From: Bacteroidales bacterium
GTDB lineage: Bacteria; Bacteroidota; Bacteroidia; Bacteroidales; 4484-276
Assembly (NCBI GenBank): GCA_035647615.1
Contig: DASRND010000036.1
Span: 357,716-421,715 of the forward strand
Reading direction: 5' to 3'
DNA: 64,000 bases
Part shown: positions 1-9,292 of the stretch, in pieces
How positions within the stretch are numbered: position 1 is the first letter of the stretch
Layout of the letters: every line of letters begins with the position of its first letter
The notes under the pieces: model-generated
What the model saw: the letters and a program-made list of their open reading frames with translations, nothing else
The model's database searches: none
What the model was told of the DNA's origin: nothing
Position numbers and translations under genes: made by a program

Positions 1-676
1 TGCAAGGAAAGCAGCTGTGCCGGCTACTACAGAGTCCTATCATCTTCCTGATTTTAAGATTGTGGATGGGAAAACCTACCTTACTCCCAAATGCCATTCG
101 GAAATAGCCTTGGATGTTTTTGGAAACCATAACCTGCAAAACCTTGAAGGAGCCCGACTGATTTGTCAAAACCTGGGTGTAGATGCACACGATTTTTATA
201 AGGCTATTTCAACCTTTAAAGGTGCGGCAAAGCGGCTCGAGAAAATAGGCGAATCGGATGGTTGTATCGTTTATAAAGATTTTGCCCATGCACCTTCCAA
301 ACTCAAAGCTACGGTACATGCCGTTCGGACACAATATCCCGATCACAGGCTAATTGCAGTGATGGAGCTGCACACCTTTAGCAGCCTCAGCCAAAGCTTT
401 CTGCACCATTACCGGGGTAGTTTGCAGCCTGCAGATGTGGCCGTAGTATTTTACAGCAGTCATGCGCTGCACCTAAAAAAGTTGCCCGAGCTAAGTTCCG
501 AAGCCGTGAAACAGGGTTTCTGCCAGGAGAACTTAAATGTATTGACTGATACTGATGAGCTGGCCGACTTCCTAAAAAAACAAAACTACAATAAGACCGT
601 GCTTTTGCTGATGAGCTCGGGGAATTTCGGCGGACTGCCACTCGAGGATATTGTAGCAGAAATATGCGCGGAATAA
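1..676 (+). CDS. mpl: Mpl-type murein peptide ligase, C-terminal part (5' end outside window)
   Basis: The reading frame is open from the first bases of the window, so only about the last 224 codons are present. The visible part is the end of the Mur ligase central domain followed by the C-terminal ligase domain. It has the family signature FGNHNLQNLEGA near the start and KDFAHAPSKL about 70 residues later, the form this motif takes in Bacteroidota UDP-N-acetylmuramate:L-alanyl-gamma-D-glutamyl-meso-DAP ligases. Mpl recycles the murein tripeptide in the cytoplasm by ATP-dependent coupling to UDP-MurNAc. The C-terminus reads LLLMSSGNFGGLPLEDI, and a second, damaged version of this tail lies at 2302-2450, so the 3' end of this gene may have been replaced. 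MurC is the nearest alternative, but the DFAHAPS form favours Mpl. Confidence 0.85.
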   Translation, partial: ARKAAVPATTESYHLPDFKIVDGKTYLTPKCHSEIALDVFGNHNLQNLEGARLICQNLGVDAHDFYKAISTFKGAAKRLEKIGESDGCIVYKDFAHAPSKLKATVHAVRTQYPDHRLIAVMELHTFSSLSQSFLHHYRGSLQPADVAVVFYSSHALHLKKLPELSSEAVKQGFCQENLNVLTDTDELADFLKKQNYNKTVLLLMSSGNFGGLPLEDIVAEICAE

Positions 677-698
677 ATTATAAATTTGCACTTTTATT

Positions 699-2303
699 AT
701 GAAAGCAATAAAACAAGGCTGGAACAAGGCATTTTTTCTTTTGACACTCGGCTGTCTTTTAGTGTTGGTGCTGGCCATTTTTTCGGGCCCGCAACAAGGC
801 TGGACTTATTTTTTCAATTCGGATGCGCTCTATCTACCCACACTTTACCATAGCTTATTTATTGATGGCCATAGCCTCAGCCTTTGGGCTTTAAACCCTT
901 CGATACTATTTATTCCTGATGTGGTGGTGTTTTTCATCCTTCGCATTGTAAGCGGCGATGCAGTATGGTCGATGTTTTTATTTGGGATTGTGCAAAACTG
1001 GATTATCCTGTTTGGGATGGTTTTAATCTTCAAGCAAATTTTTAAAAAAGAACAATGGTTTTTGGCAACTTTCGCAGCTTTGATGGTGCTTCTGTACTTT
1101 TTGGATGCCGTGGTCGCAAACAGCTTTTGGTATGCTAATTTGACCTTGAGCAGTACGGTGCATTTTGGTGTTTTTACGATGACCATCCTCACCATTGGCA
1201 TGAGCCTGCTTTATTTAAATAAGCCAAAAACCAGCACATTGGTATTCCTCTTTGTGCTTTCCATACTCAGCATATTATCCGACCGGCTCTATATTCTCAT
1301 GTATTCGATTCCGGTGGTAATCGTTACCTTGTTTATGGCCGTGAGGTATCGAAAACGGACAGCAATCCTCCTCCTGGCCTCGGCATTGATTTCGCTTCTG
1401 CTGGGGATGTGGCTACTTGGTGTGATCGAAAGAACCTGGCTGCACGTCCTGCATCTACCCAAAATCACCAACTTCGACAAAATCGGGGAATCCTTTTTTA
1501 TTTTGATGGACTTGATGAAGGAGCGTTTTTTGCGATGGATTGTTTTTTCGTTTATTATCATTGCGGCACTTACATCTTATATCCTGCAAGTATTTATTGC
1601 TATTAAGCTGATTGTGAAAAACCAATGCGATTCGCCCCTGGCCTTTTACCTCCTTTTCTCAATCATCTTTATTCCCGCCGTCTTCCTTATGCCTGTGTTT
1701 ACGGGAACCTTTACCGGCCTGGCCACCATGCGGTACAACTTTGGCGCAATGTTTATGGTTATTCTTAATCTCGGATTTTTATTGGGCTATTTTCTGGAAA
1801 AGAAAGCGTACAAAACCCGACTTGTCTTTGGTGCCAAAGCCATTTCTGTTGTCCTGCTGCTAACAATGTTTACCATTGGGATTTCAAAAATATCCTCGGA
1901 GGGTCTGCATCGTTTTTTCAATTATTATCCTGACTTTGTGCGCGAGCTCGACGAAATTGCTGAGGAAGAAAATTTGCAATACGGGCTTGCCACGTTTTGG
2001 TATGCCAAGCCCATCACGGTTTTTTCGCGTCAGGGACTTAAAGTTTATCATGCTCACGACGGGCTTGTTCCTTATTTCCACGCTACCTCGCTCCAAAATT
2101 ATATCCACCCGGACCATGTTTTTAATTTTGCGGTAATGAGCACCATAAAGAATAAAGATGCCTGGAAAGAATTTTTAGATCCTGAGGCGGAAATTAAAAT
2201 GGTGAGTAATGGCAAGACGGAGGTAATGATCTTGCCGCCCTTCAAATTTCGACGGACGTATGGCTATGATTCACGCCCCTACTTTATTGATGCTCAGGAT
2301 TGA
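699..2303 (+). CDS. Polytopic membrane protein of unknown function
   Basis: This 534-residue protein has about ten hydrophobic segments between residues 10 and 400 and a soluble tail of roughly 130 residues ending near DSRPYFIDAQD. The general plan (many helices with an extracytoplasmic acidic loop near residues 40-75, then a soluble C-terminus) resembles GT-C-type glycosyltransferases or polymer-handling membrane proteins, but I see no diagnostic motif and do not assign one. It starts 22 bp after mpl and could be cotranscribed with it. A frameshifted mpl tail begins within a base or two of its stop codon, so this gene sits between an intact and a damaged mpl 3' end. That suggests it arrived by recombination as a passenger. 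Confidence 0.7.
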   Translation: MKAIKQGWNKAFFLLTLGCLLVLVLAIFSGPQQGWTYFFNSDALYLPTLYHSLFIDGHSLSLWALNPSILFIPDVVVFFILRIVSGDAVWSMFLFGIVQNWIILFGMVLIFKQIFKKEQWFLATFAALMVLLYFLDAVVANSFWYANLTLSSTVHFGVFTMTILTIGMSLLYLNKPKTSTLVFLFVLSILSILSDRLYILMYSIPVVIVTLFMAVRYRKRTAILLLASALISLLLGMWLLGVIERTWLHVLHLPKITNFDKIGESFFILMDLMKERFLRWIVFSFIIIAALTSYILQVFIAIKLIVKNQCDSPLAFYLLFSIIFIPAVFLMPVFTGTFTGLATMRYNFGAMFMVILNLGFLLGYFLEKKAYKTRLVFGAKAISVVLLLTMFTIGISKISSEGLHRFFNYYPDFVRELDEIAEEENLQYGLATFWYAKPITVFSRQGLKVYHAHDGLVPYFHATSLQNYIHPDHVFNFAVMSTIKNKDAWKEFLDPEAEIKMVSNGKTEVMILPPFKFRRTYGYDSRPYFIDAQD

Positions 2304-2450
2304 AAAAACGCCTTGGAAAGAACAGTTGCAGGAATTTTTGCTTTCGCAAAATTATGCCAGCAGCAATCTTTTGACGATGAGCTCCGGCGTTTTGATGGGA
2401 TAGATATGCACGCGATGGCTGACCGGATTATTGGTACTACAAGAAAATAA
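2302..2450 (+). pseudogene. Frameshifted remnant of an mpl 3' end
   Basis: Translation from 2302 gives a peptide containing LQEFLLSQNYASSNLLTMSSG, here split for length as LQEFLLSQNY and ASSNLLTMSSG. It aligns without gaps to LADFLKKQNY and NKTVLLLMSSG of the mpl product upstream, 12 of 21 residues identical. The frame then stops at a TAG (2401-2403). If one missing base is allowed right after the SSG codons (about 2389), the next frame continues FDGIDMHAMADRIIGTTRK and ends at TAA 2448-2450, which matches the usual end of Bacteroidota Mpl (a GNFxGI-type turn and a final helix). The copy is a divergent paralogous tail with a single-base deletion, not a recent duplicate. Confidence 0.7.
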
Positions 2451-2563
2451 GCACATTATCAGAGGATTTTAAAATGCCATGTATTGATCGCCATTTTATA
2501 AAATATGGATTTTGTAAAGTGAAAGATAAGACCTTTGGCGCGACGAAACACGACTAACAATAG

Positions 2564-3466
2564 ATGATCATCCAACCCAAAATAAAAGGCTATGCCCTGG
2601 CTTTGATTGCTACTGTTTCGGTATCGACAGTTTACATTTTTAGCAAGGCCGCCCTTCAGGAGGTGACATTGCCACAGTTCGGAGTTTACTGGTTTGCCGG
2701 CGCATTACTCTGGAATACATTGTTCAAAATGCGATCGGCTGAACATCGGCGTTTTCATCGTATTCCTTTAAAATCATTTAAAATACTTCTTATCCTTGGC
2801 GGAATAGAAATTCTTGCCACCTCCTCATTTTACGGAGCCATCGAAATAACCGAGAATCCTGCGATACCTTCTTTTCTGCGCAACATGGAATATATTTTCG
2901 TAACCTTGTTCGGCGTTTTTTTCCTCAGAGAAAGGTTTTCAAGTGCTGAAGTTCTGGGAATTGTTCTCACGTTTACAGGCGCTTTCGTAATCAGCTTCCA
3001 GAAAGGCGCCCCGTTATCATCCTACTTTACAGGAACATCAGGGCTAATGCTTGCTACCACTCTGCTTTACGGCGCTCGCACTATCATAGCCAAAAAGAAC
3101 ATCCAGGCCATTACTCCCACTATGCTGGCCATCAACAGAGCTATTTTTTTAGTTTTATTTTCGCTGCTGATTTTCAAAATCATGGGGCAAAGTTTTGTCA
3201 TTCCAACCTCAGCATTGATAAACATAGCTCTTGGCTCGTTTTTCGGGCCATTTATCACTTCTATCTGCCAATACAGTTCGCTAAAATACATCGAAGCCTC
3301 ACGTGCAGCCATCATACAGAGCACAACAGCACTGTTTGTTCTGGTGGGAGCATATTTTATTTTTGGACGCTTCCCGGCTGAATATCAACTTATCGGTGGT
3401 GCGCTCACTATTTCGGGGGCAATGCTGCTGGTGCTTGGGAAAAGGCTAAAGTGGAAGCGTCGTTGA
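2564..3466 (+). CDS. EamA/DMT-superfamily transporter
   Basis: A 300-residue inner-membrane protein with ten predicted helices in two homologous halves, the standard EamA layout. The first half begins KGYALALIATVSVSTVYIFSK, which I see as residues 8-28, and the second half starts near residue 155 (GTSGLMLATTLLYGARTII). A conserved glutamate and proline pattern lies in helix 4 (FFLRERFS, near residues 119-126). Members export or import small metabolites such as amino acids or nucleosides; the substrate cannot be told from sequence. The gene converges with the DUF2851 gene, leaving only four bases between the two stop codons. Confidence 0.85.
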   Translation: MIIQPKIKGYALALIATVSVSTVYIFSKAALQEVTLPQFGVYWFAGALLWNTLFKMRSAEHRRFHRIPLKSFKILLILGGIEILATSSFYGAIEITENPAIPSFLRNMEYIFVTLFGVFFLRERFSSAEVLGIVLTFTGAFVISFQKGAPLSSYFTGTSGLMLATTLLYGARTIIAKKNIQAITPTMLAINRAIFLVLFSLLIFKIMGQSFVIPTSALINIALGSFFGPFITSICQYSSLKYIEASRAAIIQSTTALFVLVGAYFIFGRFPAEYQLIGGALTISGAMLLVLGKRLKWKRR

Positions 3467-3470
3467 TGCA

Positions 3471-4748
3471 TCACACTTCCTCACTGCGCAGCAGCTTACT
3501 CCCGATGCTGCATCGCAAACATTGACGGGTGCGACAATAATTGTTTTTAAGTTCGATGAGTGCCTGCGATTCAAAAGCATTGGCAGCCACCACGCCCAGT
3601 TCACCCCAATGGCTGATGATTTGATTTTTTTCGGCAGGCAGCGCCAGCAGCAAATCTATCGCCCGGTCGCGAAATTCAGCTTGACCGGTATGGCCGGCAT
3701 AGAAAAACAGAAACCGAACGATGGTATTCATCAGGATGTTGTCGGTGGCGCTGCGGCCCAGCGGCTTGGGTTTGGCGGCCACTTCTTTATCAAAATTATA
3801 ATGCGTGTGCCAATATTCACTTGCCTCCACCGCAAAAAAGCCCCGAAGCTCATCCACTCCGGTTGTATCGATAAGTCGTGAAAACATGCTCTCGCTTTCG
3901 TGCACCAATGCAGCCAGTTGCGCAATGCGGATGGTAGGAAAGTTGACGGGCCGCAGCCGCAGAAATTTCCACAGATGCGTCTCCATCGTTACCAGGTCAT
4001 ATTTTTTTTGTAAAAATTTATACTCGTGCAGCAGCGCCATCGGATATTCATCGTGATAATTGCTGCTGAGCAAACCTGAAGTTCCAAAAAGCATCGCTTC
4101 GATCTGAAACAACGAATTTTTGTGCTTTGCCAGAATATTAGCGGGAAGCAAACGCGCCAACATCCGGAAAGGCTGCTCATTCACTTTAAAGCCAAAGTTG
4201 CCGGCAAGCATCTGATAAAAAGTCTCGCTCAGGTTGTTTATGTTATGTGCAAGCAAAGTTTCCAGCTCATGATTTTTGCGCGCCAGCCGTTCTATCAGCA
4301 GCCGCTCCAGCCAGCTTTTCATGGTCAGTGGCCTGATACGGCCAATATCCGTCTGGCAGGGAATCCAGTGGTGGTTATTGATATAATATTGATACCGGCG
4401 ATAGACATCTTCGTTGATGAGGCCGCGCAACTCGAGCGTTGGCACAGGCATTCCGTTGCGGTCGTGGATGATGCGATCATCGTCGAAAACCACATGGAGG
4501 ATAAGATTGGAAAAAGCTTCGTCGTTCTGGTGATTGTGCTGGTACCAATCGGCCGACTTCAGATGAATCTCGATATTGCCGGCCCACACAGTATCATCGA
4601 GGCGTATGCGGGCATTGGCAAAATCAGGACCTGCGTCACTGTTGAGAATGCCGGGGTGAATCACCTCAAGCTGCTGTCCATCGGTGGTGCGCAAATCAGG
4701 ATGATAAAGACGATATTGCCATACAAAATTCAGGAAACTTTCGTTCAT
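3471..4748 (-). CDS. DUF2851 family protein
   Basis: The 425-residue product matches the Bacteroidota-specific DUF2851 family. Its N-terminus MNESFLNFVWQYRLY, the GPDFANARI segment near residue 40 and the WAGNIEIHLKSADWY block near residue 55 are the recognisable family features. The C-terminus has a Cys cluster (CRTRQCLRCSIG) that could bind a metal. No signal peptide or membrane segment is visible, so it is probably cytoplasmic. The family has no established function; fold-level resemblance of the N-terminal half to nucleases has been suggested for related families, but I cannot verify that here. It is a single-gene unit on the minus strand. Confidence 0.85.
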   Translation of the reverse strand: MNESFLNFVWQYRLYHPDLRTTDGQQLEVIHPGILNSDAGPDFANARIRLDDTVWAGNIEIHLKSADWYQHNHQNDEAFSNLILHVVFDDDRIIHDRNGMPVPTLELRGLINEDVYRRYQYYINNHHWIPCQTDIGRIRPLTMKSWLERLLIERLARKNHELETLLAHNINNLSETFYQMLAGNFGFKVNEQPFRMLARLLPANILAKHKNSLFQIEAMLFGTSGLLSSNYHDEYPMALLHEYKFLQKKYDLVTMETHLWKFLRLRPVNFPTIRIAQLAALVHESESMFSRLIDTTGVDELRGFFAVEASEYWHTHYNFDKEVAAKPKPLGRSATDNILMNTIVRFLFFYAGHTGQAEFRDRAIDLLLALPAEKNQIISHWGELGVVAANAFESQALIELKNNYCRTRQCLRCSIGSKLLRSEEV

Positions 4749-4805
4749 CTGCCATAGCTTTGACTACAAAACTAAAAAACATTTCATAAAATCTGCATGG
4801 AAATA

Positions 4806-4835
4806 TTTTTTAGTTGATAAAATATTCTAATTTTG
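4806..4835 (+). promoter_or_regulatory. Predicted promoter of the coiled-coil/zapA operon
   Basis: A perfect Bacteroidota -7 box TAATTTTG (4828-4835) is preceded, after 18 bp, by a T-rich TTTT that could serve as the -33 element. Transcription would start near 4842, giving a leader of about 29 nt before the ATG at 4871. Confidence 0.5.
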
Positions 4836-4870
4836 TCAGGTTGTGATTTGATCAATTACAGAAGTGGATT

Positions 4871-5158
4871 ATGAAGGATTTGGTTGCGTTGGTAAGTGGC
4901 ATTGAATTTAAAACCCGACAATTATCAAGTCAGCTTCGCAGCTACGAAAAGCAAATTGACACTTTACAAATCCACAACAAAAAATTACTTGAAGAAAATA
5001 ATGAACTAAAATTAAAAGTTAAACAATTAGAATACACTAATCAGATAATTAAAATTGCAAAGGCATTAGAAAGAAAAAAAGGATCGAAAGAAGCAAAGCA
5101 GCTCGTTAACGGGCTGTTGCGGGAAGTTGACAGATGCATCGGCCTGATGAATGATTAA
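4871..5158 (+). CDS. Small coiled-coil protein upstream of zapA
   Basis: A 95-residue, highly charged protein predicted to be almost entirely alpha-helical. Heptad-like spacing of Leu/Ile runs from about residue 10 to 70 (for example LQIHNKKLLEENNELKLKV), and there is no signal peptide or membrane segment. It is the first gene of an operon with zapA, 24 bp upstream of the zapA ATG. That position suggests a partner in divisome assembly comparable in size and style to ZapB, but the sequence itself is low-complexity helix and does not prove homology. The function is therefore inferred from context only. Confidence 0.65.
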   Translation: MKDLVALVSGIEFKTRQLSSQLRSYEKQIDTLQIHNKKLLEENNELKLKVKQLEYTNQIIKIAKALERKKGSKEAKQLVNGLLREVDRCIGLMND

Positions 5159-5182
5159 AACGCATTTTTATAATACTCTGTG

Positions 5183-5506
5183 ATGGATAAATTTTTTATA
5201 ACCGTACGGGTAGCCGAGAGAGAATACCGGTTGCACATCGAAAGAAAGCATGAGGCGCTGGTGCGGGAAGTAGTAAAAAAAATCAATGATGACCTCAGAA
5301 AATATGCAGAAAGCTACGAGTTTAAAGACACACAGGATTTGCTTGCCATGGTGGTGCTTCAAAACGCCATCGGCAACAAGCACATGGATATCCAGTTGAA
5401 CTTTCAACAGGATAAGCTGAGCGAGAAATTAGAAGAGATCGACAGAGTACTAACCGAACATTTGACCGACGAAATTCAACCAACGTTCTTTGAAAAACGC
5501 CGCTAA
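5183..5506 (+). CDS. zapA: Cell division protein ZapA
   Basis: A 107-residue protein beginning MDKFFITVRVAEREYRL, with the typical ZapA beta-strand start, the central KINDDLRKYAESY helix and a long C-terminal coiled coil (residues about 50-105). ZapA binds and bundles FtsZ filaments at midcell. I chose ATG 5183; an in-frame GTG lies immediately before it (5180) but ATG is preferred. The gene follows a coiled-coil protein and precedes a 6S-type RNA, an arrangement paralleled by zapA-ssrS in proteobacteria. Confidence 0.85.
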   Translation: MDKFFITVRVAEREYRLHIERKHEALVREVVKKINDDLRKYAESYEFKDTQDLLAMVVLQNAIGNKHMDIQLNFQQDKLSEKLEEIDRVLTEHLTDEIQPTFFEKRR

Positions 5507-5545
5507 AGCAGGGCAGAAAACCCTGACCGCGGTGGAATGATTTAA

Positions 5546-5736
5546 CCCGCATTTGTTCCATATTTGTTTGTAAACTCAACATTTTACACTCAAGGGAAAA
5601 CGCAGGCAGTTAAAAGCAGGCCTCATTCCGCTTCGGCGGAAATCCGCCATCCGGCGGGTCAGTGGACGTTTGATGCTGCCGGTGACCCTAATCTTTAAGA
5701 AAGGGGTTTACTAAACTCCACTGGAATACTTGCGGG
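5546..5736 (+). ncRNA. ssrS: 6S-like RNA (6S-Flavo type)
   Basis: The roughly 190-nt gap between zapA and rny is closed by complementary ends. CCCGCA at 5546-5551 and TTCC at 5556-5559 pair with GGAA at 5723-5726 and TGCGGG at 5731-5736, leaving a 4-nt internal loop on each side. A T-rich run follows at 5737-5749 (terminator-like). Length, the long rod-like closing stem and the position next to zapA fit 6S RNA, which binds the housekeeping RNA polymerase and mimics an open promoter. An inner hairpin with CCGCTTCGGCGG lies near 5629-5640. The assignment rests on structure and location, not on a covariance model. Confidence 0.6.
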
Positions 5737-5776
5737 TTTTTTTCTTTTTCTGATGCCCTCACCTAAAACACGAAAA

Positions 5777-7324
5777 ATGATGGATACTTACTTGATTGCG
5801 ATTTTCGTGGGGGTTCTAGGAATAGCCCTCGGAATAGTGCTTTCTTCCACAGTGCTGCGTAAGAAAGTGACAAAAAAAAGCCAGATCCTGCTGCTCGATG
5901 CACAAGAGAAGGCTGAAATGATGAAGAAGGAGAAAATCCTTCAGGCCAAAGAGAAGTTTTTGGAACTCAAAACCGAGCACGAACAAGTTGTAAACGAACG
6001 CAACAACAACCTGCTCAAAAACGAAAACAGGCTTAAGCAAAAAGAAACCACAGCCACACAGAAACTTGAAGAACTCAACAAAAAAGAAAAAGAACTCGCC
6101 AACCTACGCAAAAATCTCACTTCACAGCTCGAAGTGATCAACGCAAAACAGGAAGAGCTCGACAAATTTGTAACCAAACAAGTAGCGCAACTTGAGGCTA
6201 TTTCAGGCCTCACGGCCGAAGAAGCCAAAGCACAGATTATTGAAACACTCAAGGACGAAGCCAAAAGCCAAGCTATGGTTTACATACAGGACGTCCTCGA
6301 CGAAGCCAAACTAACTGCCAACCAGAAAGCCCGCGAAATTATCGTAGAGACCATTCAGCGTACAGCGACAGAAAATGCTGTAGAAAATTCTGTTTCGGTT
6401 TTTAATATTGATAACGACGAAATCAAAGGCCGCATCATCGGTCGCGAAGGGCGCAACATCCGCACCCTGGAGGCGCTCACCGGCATCGAGATCATCATCG
6501 ACGACAGCCCCGACGCCATCCTCCTATCCGGCTTCGACCCGGTACGTCGCGAAATTGCACGCCTCTCACTGCACAAGCTCGTCACCGACGGACGCATACA
6601 CCCCGCACGCATCGAGGAAGTGGTGGGAAAAACGATCAAGCAAGTCGAACAGGAGATTATCGAAACCGGAAAACGTACCTGTATCGACCTGGGCATCCAC
6701 AACATGAACCCCGAATTGGTGCGGCTGGTAGGAAAGATGAAATATCGTTCCTCTTACGGACAAAACCTACTGCAACACTCGCGCGAAGTAGCCAACCTTT
6801 GCGCAACTATGGCAGCCGAACTGGGGTTAAATCCCAAAAAAGCCAAACGTGCCGGACTGCTGCACGATATTGGAAAAGTGCCTGATAATGAGTCGGAATT
6901 ACCACACGCACTTTTGGGCATGAAGCTGGCCGAGAAATTCAAAGAAAACGATGAGGTTTGCAATGCCATCGGTTCACACCACGAAGAGGTAGAGATGACC
7001 ACACTACTCGCGCCTATCGTGCAGGTTTGCGATGCAATATCCGGAGCACGCCCTGGCGCTCGCCGCGAAGTGGTGGAAGCTTACATCCAGCGTCTCAAAA
7101 ACCTCGAAGCCCTGGCACTCTCCTACCCTGGCGTAGTGAAGACGTATGCTATTCAAGCCGGCCGTGAGCTGCGCGTAATTGTAGGCGCCGAAGCCGTTTC
7201 GGACGAAGAAGCAAGATTGCTCTCGTACGACTTGTCGAAGAAAATCCAGGACGAAATGACGTATCCTGGACAAATTAAAATTACGGTGATCCGAGAAACA
7301 CGCGCCATCAATTTCGCCCGATAA
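5777..7324 (+). CDS. rny: Ribonuclease Y
   Basis: A membrane-anchored endoribonuclease that initiates mRNA decay. From the chosen ATG (5777) the protein is 515 residues, the normal family length. It has an N-terminal helix ([19 protein letters not shown]), a long charged coiled coil to about residue 190, a KH domain with [18 protein letters not shown] (about 205-225), and an HD domain with [12 protein letters not shown]. An in-frame ATG at 5753 would add eight residues but lies right behind the T-run of the 6S-like RNA, which makes it an unlikely start; ATG 5780 is also possible. A perfect 17-bp hairpin follows the stop codon. Confidence 0.92.
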   Translation: MMDTYLIAIFVGVLGIALGIVLSSTVLRKKVTKKSQILLLDAQEKAEMMKKEKILQAKEKFLELKTEHEQVVNERNNNLLKNENRLKQKETTATQKLEELNKKEKELANLRKNLTSQLEVINAKQEELDKFVTKQVAQLEAISGLTAEEAKAQIIETLKDEAKSQAMVYIQDVLDEAKLTANQKAREIIVETIQRTATENAVENSVSVFNIDNDEIKGRIIGREGRNIRTLEALTGIEIIIDDSPDAILLSGFDPVRREIARLSLHKLVTDGRIHPARIEEVVGKTIKQVEQEIIETGKRTCIDLGIHNMNPELVRLVGKMKYRSSYGQNLLQHSREVANLCATMAAELGLNPKKAKRAGLLHDIGKVPDNESELPHALLGMKLAEKFKENDEVCNAIGSHHEEVEMTTLLAPIVQVCDAISGARPGARREVVEAYIQRLKNLEALALSYPGVVKTYAIQAGRELRVIVGAEAVSDEEARLLSYDLSKKIQDEMTYPGQIKITVIRETRAINFAR

Positions 7325-7336
7325 GCCGACTACATT

Positions 7337-7387
7337 AGAAAATTCATGAACTTTTCTCTCAGAATACCGGAAGTTCATGAATTTTCT
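7337..7387 (+). terminator. Hairpin downstream of rny
   Basis: Arms 7337-7353 and 7371-7387 are perfectly complementary over 17 bp, with a 17-nt loop. The stem is AT-rich and followed only by a weak T-run, so it may act as a terminator, an mRNA 3'-end stabiliser, or both. Inside each arm is the palindrome TTCATGAA. Confidence 0.5.
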
Positions 7388-7416
7388 TTGGGTCATTTCT
7401 CTCCACACCACATCCT

Positions 7417-9039
7417 ATGAAATTGTCAAAACATCTTTTCAAGTCGTTTCCATGCAGCCTGCTCACAGCCTTGCTCTTTGCAGCATGGCTTTGGCCTTTT
7501 GCCGCACAGGCTCAAACTTTTGAATGGGCTGTGGCCGAAGACATCGAATTTGAATTGAATCCTGAGTTTCTCAACTATTCCGTTACCACCGATGGGTGGG
7601 GATATGTTTACTATGCCGGATTAAAAACCTATGCTGCTTCCTTTGGCAGTAATGCATTTGGCGAAAGCTTCTTTGTTAAGTACGATGCCAACGGCAGCCA
7701 GATGTTTCATAAACTAATGGCTGGCCAAAGCATTATCGCTAACCTGGCATCCGACCACCAAAATAATATTGTAATGACCGGAATGATGCGCACCGATGTG
7801 GTCTTTGCGGTGGGAGATACATTGACCTATGCCGGAAACGGCACTAATACTTTTGTTGTAAAATTCACACAACAAGGTCAGGTAATCTGGATGAAAAATC
7901 TTTCTGCGTTTTATAATTATTCTGATCAGATAAAAGGTCTGGCGCTGGATGAGGAGGACAATATTTATGTGGCCTGGTCGGCAAATGCTACCGGCAACTC
8001 AACGATCAGCAAATTTTCGCCGGAGGGGGAGCAAATGCTAGATATCCTGCAAAATTCCGTTTCTATAGTTTCTTCTGTCGACGTAAGCGCCGACGGCGAT
8101 ATTTATGTGGCCGGCTCTTGCCCGGGAGCCAATGCGATTTTTGGCGGCGTGCCTTACAACTCCGGCTTTACCTACAGCATCTATGTAGCCCGCTATAACA
8201 GCGCCGGTGAGCCGGTGTGGGTTAAATTTGTTGAAGATGTCAGCTGCATACGGCCGCAAGTAAGATGGAGCCCAATCAATAAAATCTTTCTCTCGGGACG
8301 ACTCTCAGCACCGTTAACTTTTGGTGATATCCCTACCAATGGCCCTTCCTGGGTTTACGACTTTTTCTTAGCCAGAATGGATACAACAGGCACTTTTGAA
8401 TGGGTGCGTGAGGTACCACAAGTGCCGGATGGCGACGCTACAACAGGAAAACACAGTCACCTCTCGCTCGACTATTATGGATTCCCCTATCTGTGCGGCT
8501 TCTCACGCGGACAGATAGAATGGTCGGAACTATGGCAAACCGATGTGGGTGCGCGCGGGCTTTTCGTAATGGCTTATAACCCCGACGGCGACTACCGCTG
8601 GGTAAAAACTGCAGTTGGCGCCCTCGATGCACAAACCCTCGACGCCTTCTCTCCCGACGAAATTTATGTTACCGGCACCGCCTTCGGACAACTCTATCTT
8701 GACGATATTACACTCTCTGCCACCAGTTTTATTTTCCCTTATCTAGCTAAAATTAAATTGGTAACAACCGGCGGCACCCCGACGCCACAACAAAATGGAG
8801 CCCGTGCAAAAGTATTTCCCAACCCGATGCATGCGGTTGCCACCATAACCATCGAAAATACCACAGCCTGTATCCAACTTTTTCAAATTCGTAATCTGAG
8901 TGGAACCCTGGTAAAAGAAGTTTTCACTAATAGCCAAACTGCAAGCTTCACCCGCGATAACCTAAGCCCGGGGATTTATCTTGTAATTATCCGCCTCAGC
9001 GATGGAACCACGAGCACGACTAAGCTGGTGGTGCTTTAG
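7417..9039 (+). CDS. Secreted beta-propeller-like protein with T9SS sorting tail
   Basis: The 540-residue product starts with a clear signal peptide (positive N-terminus, hydrophobic core about residues 13-30, cleavage near AQAQT). The body has repeated segments of the type DEEDNIYVAWSA, SADGDIYVAGS and FSPDEIYVTGTA, resembling SBBP/beta-propeller repeats in which short strands end in IYVxG. The last 75 residues are a type IX secretion C-terminal domain: AKVFPNPMHAVATITI, then LSGTLVKEVF and a final SPGIYLVIIRLSDG..TTKLVVL. Such proteins are exported to the cell surface or medium. The ligand or enzymatic activity is unknown. It appears monocistronic. Confidence 0.8.
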   Translation: MKLSKHLFKSFPCSLLTALLFAAWLWPFAAQAQTFEWAVAEDIEFELNPEFLNYSVTTDGWGYVYYAGLKTYAASFGSNAFGESFFVKYDANGSQMFHKLMAGQSIIANLASDHQNNIVMTGMMRTDVVFAVGDTLTYAGNGTNTFVVKFTQQGQVIWMKNLSAFYNYSDQIKGLALDEEDNIYVAWSANATGNSTISKFSPEGEQMLDILQNSVSIVSSVDVSADGDIYVAGSCPGANAIFGGVPYNSGFTYSIYVARYNSAGEPVWVKFVEDVSCIRPQVRWSPINKIFLSGRLSAPLTFGDIPTNGPSWVYDFFLARMDTTGTFEWVREVPQVPDGDATTGKHSHLSLDYYGFPYLCGFSRGQIEWSELWQTDVGARGLFVMAYNPDGDYRWVKTAVGALDAQTLDAFSPDEIYVTGTAFGQLYLDDITLSATSFIFPYLAKIKLVTTGGTPTPQQNGARAKVFPNPMHAVATITIENTTACIQLFQIRNLSGTLVKEVFTNSQTASFTRDNLSPGIYLVIIRLSDGTTSTTKLVVL

Positions 9040-9292
9040 CAGAAGAAGTTCACAGCTTTCAGCCGGAAGAAACCAGTCAGCAGGAAACTCCACAAAAATT
9101 TTGGCTCCCACCCTGCTTGACTTTCCTTTACTTCATCATTCTGTATTCGATATTCTGCGGTTCGATATTCAAAAAACGAGTGCTTCAGAAAAATTAAAAG
9201 TAAAAGAGGTCATAACAATCCAATAAGGATTACCCTGGATTGACTAATGAGAACTTAGGGTTGAGAATTAAAGATTTACAATTATCAGCATA
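9040..9292. other. Non-coding stretch between T9SS cargo gene and ferredoxin
   Basis: No credible gene. The decamer TTCGATATTC occurs twice within 30 bp (about 9148-9173), a short repeat of the kind dispersed in Bacteroidota intergenic DNA. The ferredoxin terminator borders it on the right. Confidence 0.5.

Noticed and set aside
2301..2450. Stop-codon readthrough (TGA) of the membrane-protein gene into 48 in-frame codons
   Set aside because: The first part of the downstream DNA matches the mpl tail in a different frame, so the in-frame extension is better explained as chance overlap with a frameshifted remnant.
4122..4757. 211-codon open frame antisense to the DUF2851 gene
   Set aside because: Complementary to a recognisable conserved protein; no family features of its own.
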